A stretch of 48,954 nucleotides of DNA from Gnetum montanum (taxonomy: Eukaryota > Streptophyta > Gnetopsida > Gnetales > Gnetaceae): the NCBI GenBank assembly GCA_015680685.1, contig MNCI01023331.1:306372-355325 (forward strand), read 5' to 3'. The position numbers and the translations under genes were made by a program. Within the stretch, counting starts at the first letter, position 1. Every line of letters begins with the position of its first letter. Shown one piece after another: positions 43,820 through 48,954 of this stretch. The notes under the pieces were generated by a model that did not search any database, was not told the origin of the DNA, and worked only from the letters and a program-made list of their open reading frames with translations.

Positions 43820-45650
43820 TTCCTCCTCCCTGATCCTTCTCCACATTTTCCTCCTCATTATTCCACTCCGTGTTGGTCTCCTCCTCCTCAATGATCGTAT
43901 CAATGACATGTAAGTGATTGAAGTAAAAAATGAGCAAAACGAAAACCATAAAACAATAGGTGGGTGAAGTCTACTTACCAGGCATCTTGAATTGTATGCA
44001 CTTCACTCTTGGCTTGCTCACATTCGAGACCTCCTTAGTTGGGCATTCGTGTCTTTTCAGCTTTTATTTGGCCTGGCCAACAGTTTCTTTGATGACCCAT
44101 TCTGCTCTTCTCGCAGTATAGGGTATGTCGTCTGTCTCCAATCCCAAACTATCATGTGTGTGGATTGAAGTGCCAGATGACCCCCCTGTAGTGATGGAGA
44201 TGGATTCATCAATTCCCTCTGGTGCATCTTGGGACTTGGTTGTTTCAAACAGGTGGTTGATCCACAGGTGGGATAGTTGACCGCGATCCCGTAGAACAAA
44301 CCTGTGTCTACGCGCACTACCAGAAACTTGGCCAAGCAGCGAAGGTAGCCGGCAAAGAAGGAAAAGGTGAAGTGGGATTGCACCTCAACATTCGAACGCA
44401 ATCGCACTATCTCCTTGTGCATGCCCGACAACAAAAATTCAGCCCAGTTATAGCACATTCCAGTTTCCAGGATAGTTCGCATGACGCGTACAACCTCAAC
44501 CCCAAGACTCCGTACCTGGGAAAGGGTTTTGGGGAATACCCACACCCTAAATAGGGGATATAGTTCATTTACCTCCTCAACCTTTGCTTTCCCCTACATC
44601 AAGAATCTCTTGGCACCCATGGCCATGCCCAGCCAGTCCTCCAATTCACATACCGTTTGGAGCTCTTTATGAGCCCTGTCTAAAACTACACTTATGCCAT
44701 CTGCTGGTACCCCAAATAAGTTTGAAAAGAATTCAGGCGATAGATGGAAAACTACCTTAACACCCTTAATCCGGGTGCTGTAGTAGGAGACAGACTCATT
44801 AAAGGAATCCACAATCCCGATTATTTCTGCTATAGATACATTAGGACTCAGAGTCGTGAAGAGCTCCATAAGGCCGACATTGTCTAAGAAATGAACAATA
44901 GATGGCAGGGCATGGTTACGCAACCATTTTTGAGCCTTAGTCACCTCCTTGAACATCATTGACAAGGTAGTCTCAGTTCGCCCAGTTGTGACAGGGTCCC
45001 CGCCAGGAGGTACATCAATTGCAAATACAATTTGAGATTGTCGTATCAGTATAACTCTTGGAAGTTAAACAAACATGTTAACACATCTAGGAAATGTTGT
45101 CATTTACCATTAGTTGTGGACTTGGATGTGCTACCAGAGTCACGAGGGAAGACCGGTCCATTGTCTAACCAGTCTTCATACAGCCACCCACGAGCTTTGC
45201 ACATTGCGAACACTCTAGAGAACTGTTTATGAAAATGAACGATAGCATCCTTCATTTGACCTAATACAGTTCCACGAAGGGTGGGAACCATCATAAAAGC
45301 CTCTAGAGCAGTGCAAGCAAGAGCAAGTCCTTTGTCCTCAACGCACGTCCTGTCCGGGTTAACTTTAGGCCTACAAACGAATGGAGGTCAGAATAGAAGC
45401 AAATGCCAAATGGCGAAGAGAAACAATAAACTTAAATGATCCTACCTATCCACCCGGTACACGGTGCTAGGGGGATTCTAAAACAGCGTGTGCGCGTGTG
45501 CAGCTATGAATAGAGTGTTGTTGAGGTAGTCCAACCCTCATGGCAACTATGCCCACACGCGCGCTAACAGTCGTGTAGACCTGGGCTCACGGGTAGGACC
45601 ATCCTCGTTTACAAATGGCCCCTCGTCGATGTCTTCTATGAAGATCATGA
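43820..45650 (-). pseudogene. E6 antisense gene, exons 2 (end) to 5 (start)
   Basis: It belongs to the E4-family version of the antisense gene. Exon 2 continues here from 48871 after a 2.97-kb insertion and ends at 45446. Exon 3 is 45370-45108. Exon 4 is 45018-43979, with its 5' acceptor changed from CAG to CAA. Exon 5 begins near 43909 and is cut at 43820 by the joint to the LTR. Exon 3 is two codons shorter than in E4. Exon 4 is one base shorter (1040 against 1041 bp), so it is frameshifted. The codon at which E4 has TAG (F-stop-N-P-P) is also TAG here, whereas E3 has CAG. Confidence 0.8.
45646..45650. repeat. Duplicated CATGA, left copy
   Basis: CATGA directly precedes TGTTGGCGAC. The second copy is at 48622-48626 after the insertion. 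Only one copy is expected from the E4 alignment, where the site reads cacga in the reverse direction. Confidence 0.75.
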
Positions 45651-46850
45651 TGTTGGCGACCGTTTGGGATGCAACCGCCAACGAGTGTCCTCGAACAGGA
45701 TTTAGGTGCCTGCTGGTCTCTGGCAACACCAAGGCCCAGATACCTCCAAATAAACTCAGTAGTTAATGTGAGTATGTGTGTCTGCTGTTGCGGCATGTGG
45801 TTGTGTAAAATCTAACAATTACGTTGTGTGTGAACTACAAATGACTTACTTTAAAGAGATTCAGCCAACTTTGCCAAGTACTGTGAGTTCTTGAAAATTT
45901 CCTATTTTGTTCAACTGCCTAGTCTACGCGGTCCTTATAATACCTACTTGTAACAAATAAAATTTTGCAAAAACATTTAAGCACAACTCCGCAATCTACT
46001 CCTAATTTTCCCCAGAGAAAGAGATAGTTCCACAAGAAAACTAGAAATAGAGCAAGATTCGATGGAAATAAGCAAAAAAGAAAAGAAATCAGATTTGTGT
46101 AGACCTCAAATATTTAAACACGGTAAAATGACACAAGTAAACACTTCGCAATAAAGCTATCCCAAATTCAATATCTACGAATTGTTCAAACTTCCAAGGC
46201 TCAAACAAGCAATATCTTCAAGACAATGCTATTATGCTACCAAAAATTTCTGCGTAAACTACCACGTACGAGACTCCATTTTGACTAGATAATAGATGTC
46301 AACGATTGCATTTAAATAGAACCTTTAAAAGACTTAACAATTTCTGATTGAAATACCACGAGAATTCACTTTAAAGATAAAAAGAAGCTATTCTGGTCCC
46401 ATCAAAATAACAAAGATTCTCTAAACCCTCTCGACTACTGAATTGTTCAACGGCGTGACAACAAACAGAGGCTCTCTTACAAAAATCCCAATAGCAGTTC
46501 CCAAACGTTGCACAATAACAAAATTTGCTACTAAAATGCTCTCAAGGATTTTAAACACAAGCGCTTCTATGGCAAAATTTTAATAGAAATTTCATTCAGT
46601 CGCCAAGTGTTCACCATGGAGAGAAACAAGTTGCACTTGACACGTTTCCCATGTAGTTAACAAGTGGCCTTTCAGTCGCCAAGTGTCTTCGTTCAGTTGA
46701 CAAGTGGCCATTTTGGAGATAAAAAGGCTATAGTTGACAAGTGGCCTTGGTGGTGGTTATAATCACCACTTCAATTGAAAGGCTACAATTGTCATGAAAT
46801 TACAACATTTACAAGAAATATAAAATGAAGCAAAGTATCTAGTGCCTATA
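45651..46850. other. AT-rich, non-coding part of the insertion
   Basis: No coding signal was seen. Short direct repeats 'gttgacaagtggcc' (three copies, 46655-46750) and 'cagtcgccaagtgt' (two copies) lie near 46600-46750. Confidence 0.5.
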
Positions 46851-47290
46851 TTTACCATAGGTTTAAATATTTATAGGTGAAATCTTCTATATGATTAGGC
46901 TCTGTCACATCACTCTTTATAGTTCTTTCCAAATCTTGATCTCCTTCAAAATTTTTATTACAAGAACTTTCAATTCCAAAATTTTCAATCAAATCAAGAT
47001 CTCCATTAGTATTTCTGGTTTTTGTGTGGAATGAAGCTTCAATTAATCAGTATATCAATTCTCCCAGATTACTTTGCATCAATAGGATCATCTATTTTAT
47101 CCAAATCAACGGTGCCTTCATAGGATAATGGATGGAATAAATTATCTGCACACAAGACATCCTTATTTGAAGAAAATCGAAAGGTAGGGTAAAGAAATTT
47201 GGAATCAACGGCGTTATTCGGAACATGATCCCATAATTTACTCCCTGCCTGCCACCATAAAACAAGGCCCTTCCACGTTGTACCACATAT
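46850..47290 (-). pseudogene. Exon-like fragment of an unidentified host gene
   Basis: Two coding-looking segments lie on the minus strand. The first (about 47270-47072) reads C-G-T-T-W-K-G-L-V-L-W-W-Q and later N-L-F-H-P-L-S-Y-E-G-T. The second (about 47050-46852) reads S-F-H-T-K-T-R-N and later D-V-T-E-P-N-H-I-E-D and ends at a GT donor (W|gtaaat). They are out of phase by one base, with stops between. Amino-acid composition is plausible for a globular protein with an acidic segment, but I do not recognise the gene. It lies downstream of the PP2C fragment on the same strand. Confidence 0.4.
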
Positions 47291-47830
47291 GCATTCGGTT
47301 CATAAGCCTCAGCTAGAAAAAAAACGTGGAAAGGATTATCTCCTTGTCTTCACTCCTGGTTGCAGTGTAGATCTTGTCCTCCATGCACGTGCTGTGGCCG
47401 CTGTCTCATCCACCCGTCGCTCTCCATCTATCCTACTATTTCTAGAGCACACGCAGGCACTCGCACTGGTGCTCGTGGTGCAATGGCTCACGTGCAAGAT
47501 GGTGCTCAGACTGGTGCACACAAAGACGGCAATGGCAGAGACTAGAACAACTCCCGTAGCGGTGCTCACAGCCGTTGCAATGACGGCAGCGACAGCAAGA
47601 TGATCTTCACTGCAGGTGCCCATCAGCAAGGGTTTTAAGGGTTTGTAGGCAGTGGATTTGCATTTCCTTGTAACTGTTATTGCATTGGACAAGGTTGCAG
47701 AGAGGGTTTCTAAAAATTCCAGCGAAAATATTTGAAGAGAGGAAGCCACCATATCCAGCTTCTCCGCAGGCAATTTCAAAATTTTTCCTTCCACCCTCAG
47801 CTCTAAGGAATATATGTCCATAGGAATAGA
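47291..47830. other. Sequence between captured fragments
   Basis: Open frames exist on both strands (for example 47336-47893 minus, continuing from the PP2C frame, and 47289-47603 plus). Their composition is A/T/V/S-rich and no motif was recognised. The part following the phosphatase core may be PP2C 3' coding or untranslated sequence fused to other material. Confidence 0.35.
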
Positions 47831-48156
47831 AATGCAATTCAAACCATGGTTATTCTTCCCAGATAATTTTGAATGATTGTCCAAGTAAATCATAATTACT
47901 GTAATGTCATCATGGAAATGGCGTCAAATGCCTTTCTCAATCTCTCTAAGGTCTGAATATCTCATTTCCCACTTCCTTGCTGCACGTTCAAGAGCAGCTC
48001 TAACCAACCTTTTTGCGATACCCGTTCGTGGATTATTGTGCACAATGTCAACTGCCTGATCATCTGAAAGTTGCTCCCATAAGCCATCCGATGCGAATAT
48101 AAGAAATCTATCCTGAGGTCTAAGCTCCCTCACATGTATAGATGGTTCCAGTGATT
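47831..48156 (-). pseudogene. PP2C-family protein phosphatase, terminal exon fragment
   Basis: This is the C-terminal core of a plant PP2C (PPM-type, Mg/Mn-dependent Ser/Thr phosphatase), most like the D-clade enzymes. Motifs in order are [13 protein letters not shown] (metal-site D-G), A-V-D-I-V, R-L-V-R-A-A-L, R-Y-S-D-L, H-F-H-D-D-I-T-V-I (metal-site Asp). The exon may begin after 'ttttctcag' at 48157. Arg before H-F-H-D-D is changed CGA to TGA (47924-47926), the only stop in the core, so decay is recent relative to the retroelements. The N-terminal two thirds are absent. It lies inside the insertion 45651-48621. Confidence 0.8.
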
Positions 48157-48621
48157 CTGAGAAAACCAGGTTCCTCTTATCGATGTCCCCTCAGTGCCAT
48201 GGCCCTTAAGTTCCTTGATTTTACGTGCTTTTGTGCTCTAGTTTATTGTATAGCATACTCCCATGGATAGGCCCTTTTTTAAATGATAATTTAAGGTTTC
48301 GTTTTTGTCTGAATGCCAAGAACGAATGAAATCCCATGGAATGGTAAGATTTTTGCATATGGACAACATGGTCCTCGGAAGAAGGCTCTACAACCTTTGT
48401 GGATTGGTTGGTTCAAGGATGCAAGTCGGACAAGGCCTCTAAGATTTTGGGACATTCAACCATGCCTTTGTGGATGTGAACCAATTAGCAAAATCTTGTC
48501 TTAATCAACATGGTAGACTTCAAGGTGAAGAAGTAAAATCTCAACAATCTCTTTTAAATTTTTCAAAAATCACCATAACCTTATAAAGCCTGCTCCATTA
48601 AATGGCCAAAATGTGCCAACA
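48157..48621. other. Right end of the insertion
   Basis: No confident gene was found. Directly upstream of the PP2C exon (minus strand) this may be captured PP2C intron. A 63-codon plus-strand frame (48313-48504) has no motif I can assign. Confidence 0.4.
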
Positions 48622-48626
48622 CATGA
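48622..48626. repeat. Duplicated CATGA, right copy
   Basis: CATGA directly follows the end ...TGCCAACA and matches 45646-45650. Confidence 0.75.
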
Positions 48627-48954
48627 CACCCTCCACAGCTCCCAGCAGCATTGCTTCAAGCACGCTCCATGCCACCAGTTCACTTAGTTGCGACCAGATA
48701 GCCACTTCAAAGTTGTCTAGCATGAAGAACAGGAATTCACACGCACCTTCTCTAAACCAGACCCCATTGTTGTCCACAGTTAGATCCAGGATAGGCTCAT
48801 TAGGCTCAATGGGGCCAAACCATGTTAGCACCCCAACGAGCTCAATAATGAGGAGAAAAGGCTTACTATCCCTGCAAGCAACCAAGATGCCGTAATAAAT
48901 TAGTCATGCATCAAAACAACACGAAAAACAAAAGTTCACATCGTAGACTAACAC
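48622..48954 (-). pseudogene. E6 antisense gene, start of exon 2 and end of intron 1
   Basis: Exon 2 begins at 48871 after the acceptor ttgcttgcag, in the same phase (R split AG|G) as E4 exon 2. It encodes P-F-L-L-I-I-E-L-V-G-V-L, a HAD motif I with the catalytic Asp replaced by Glu, then F-E-V-A-I-W-S. It is cut at 48622 by the insertion. 48872-48954 is the end of intron 1, closely matching 24160-24240 of E4. Exon 1 is outside the window. Confidence 0.82.

Larger units (their letters stand above)
45651..48621 (-). mobile_element. 2,971-bp insertion with captured gene fragments, in E6 antisense exon 2
   Basis: Comparison with E4 exon 2 shows that the coding sequence G-A-V-E-G-V is interrupted here and resumes at F-I/M-E-D-I-D-E-G. 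The interior is flanked by 5-bp CATGA copies. Its two ends are imperfect inverted repeats, TGTTGGCGACCGTTTGG and TGTTGGCACATTTTGG. TG...CA ends and a 5-bp duplication suggest LTR-retrotransposon integrase chemistry, but no internal LTR duplication, gag or pol was found. Inside are a PP2C fragment and a second exon-like fragment on the minus strand. The class is uncertain. Confidence 0.7.

Noticed and set aside
47831-48156. PP2C as a resident functional gene
   Set aside because: Only the terminal exon core is present, with an in-frame TGA, inside a bounded insertion that interrupts a retroelement gene.
48313-48504. 63-codon plus-strand ORF with KIFAYGQHGPRKKA phrase as a gene
   Set aside because: No recognisable domain and opposite to the captured PP2C material; too short to support alone.
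45651-48621. Helitron as the vehicle of the PP2C fragment
   Set aside because: The interior does not start with TC or end with CTRR next to an A/T target. Instead there are inverted TGTTGG ends and a 5-bp duplication.

Overview
This window is nuclear DNA from a seed plant with a repeat-rich genome. It consists almost entirely of decayed, nested Ty3/gypsy LTR retrotransposons of Tat-like type. The evidence is a Tat/Athila-style gag with a C-x2-H-x4-H-x4-C knuckle, a DxG protease, a YVDD reverse transcriptase, two RNase H-like modules in tandem, an H2C2 integrase without a chromodomain, and a plant-type PP2C pseudogene. No intact host gene, rRNA, tRNA or CRISPR array was seen, and the species cannot be named.

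Layout, with element names of my own. E1 (+): positions 1-2831, the 3' end of an element, with its 3' LTR at 1354-2831. E2 (-): 2832-10519, the 3' half of an antisense gene (+), gag-protease (-), leader and 5' LTR. E1 sits inside E2's antisense gene. E3 (+): 10520-43188, a more divergent family with leader, gag-protease (+), antisense gene (-) and pol (+). E3 is split by E4 (-): 16298-34463, a full-length 18,166-bp element with 1348/1367-bp LTRs, TG...CA ends and the target duplication CACAC on both sides. E6 (+): 43189 to the window end, a truncated 5' LTR joined to an antisense gene. E6's gene is interrupted at 45651-48621 by a 2,971-bp insertion that carries a PP2C phosphatase fragment and one other exon-like fragment, with CATGA duplicated at both ends.

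The striking point is the architecture shared by E3 and E4 and compatible with E2 and E6. Between protease and reverse transcriptase lies an eight-exon gene of about 1,050 codons on the opposite strand to gag and pol. In E4 its exon lengths sum to exactly 1,053 codons, and it has its own TATA box. E3 carries the same gene, split by E4, with very divergent protein sequence but the same eight exons and mostly identical intron phases. Exons 2-3 resemble an FCP1/NIF-type HAD phosphatase whose catalytic residues have decayed. Exon 4 resembles uncharacterised plant transposon-associated proteins, exon 5 is acidic, and exon 7 is helical. Because the gene is antisense to the genomic RNA, its introns would survive retrotransposition.

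In the E4 family, arrays of the palindrome GCGTATACGC and its variants occupy three separate places: the LTR U3, the gag leader, and the 5' UTR plus first intron of the antisense gene. Short tandem repeats of the type 'tagtttaaggccatttcggg' mark nearly every boundary between blocks. All genes here carry stops or frameshifts, so they are pseudogenes. Coordinates for exons and LTR ends were read by eye.
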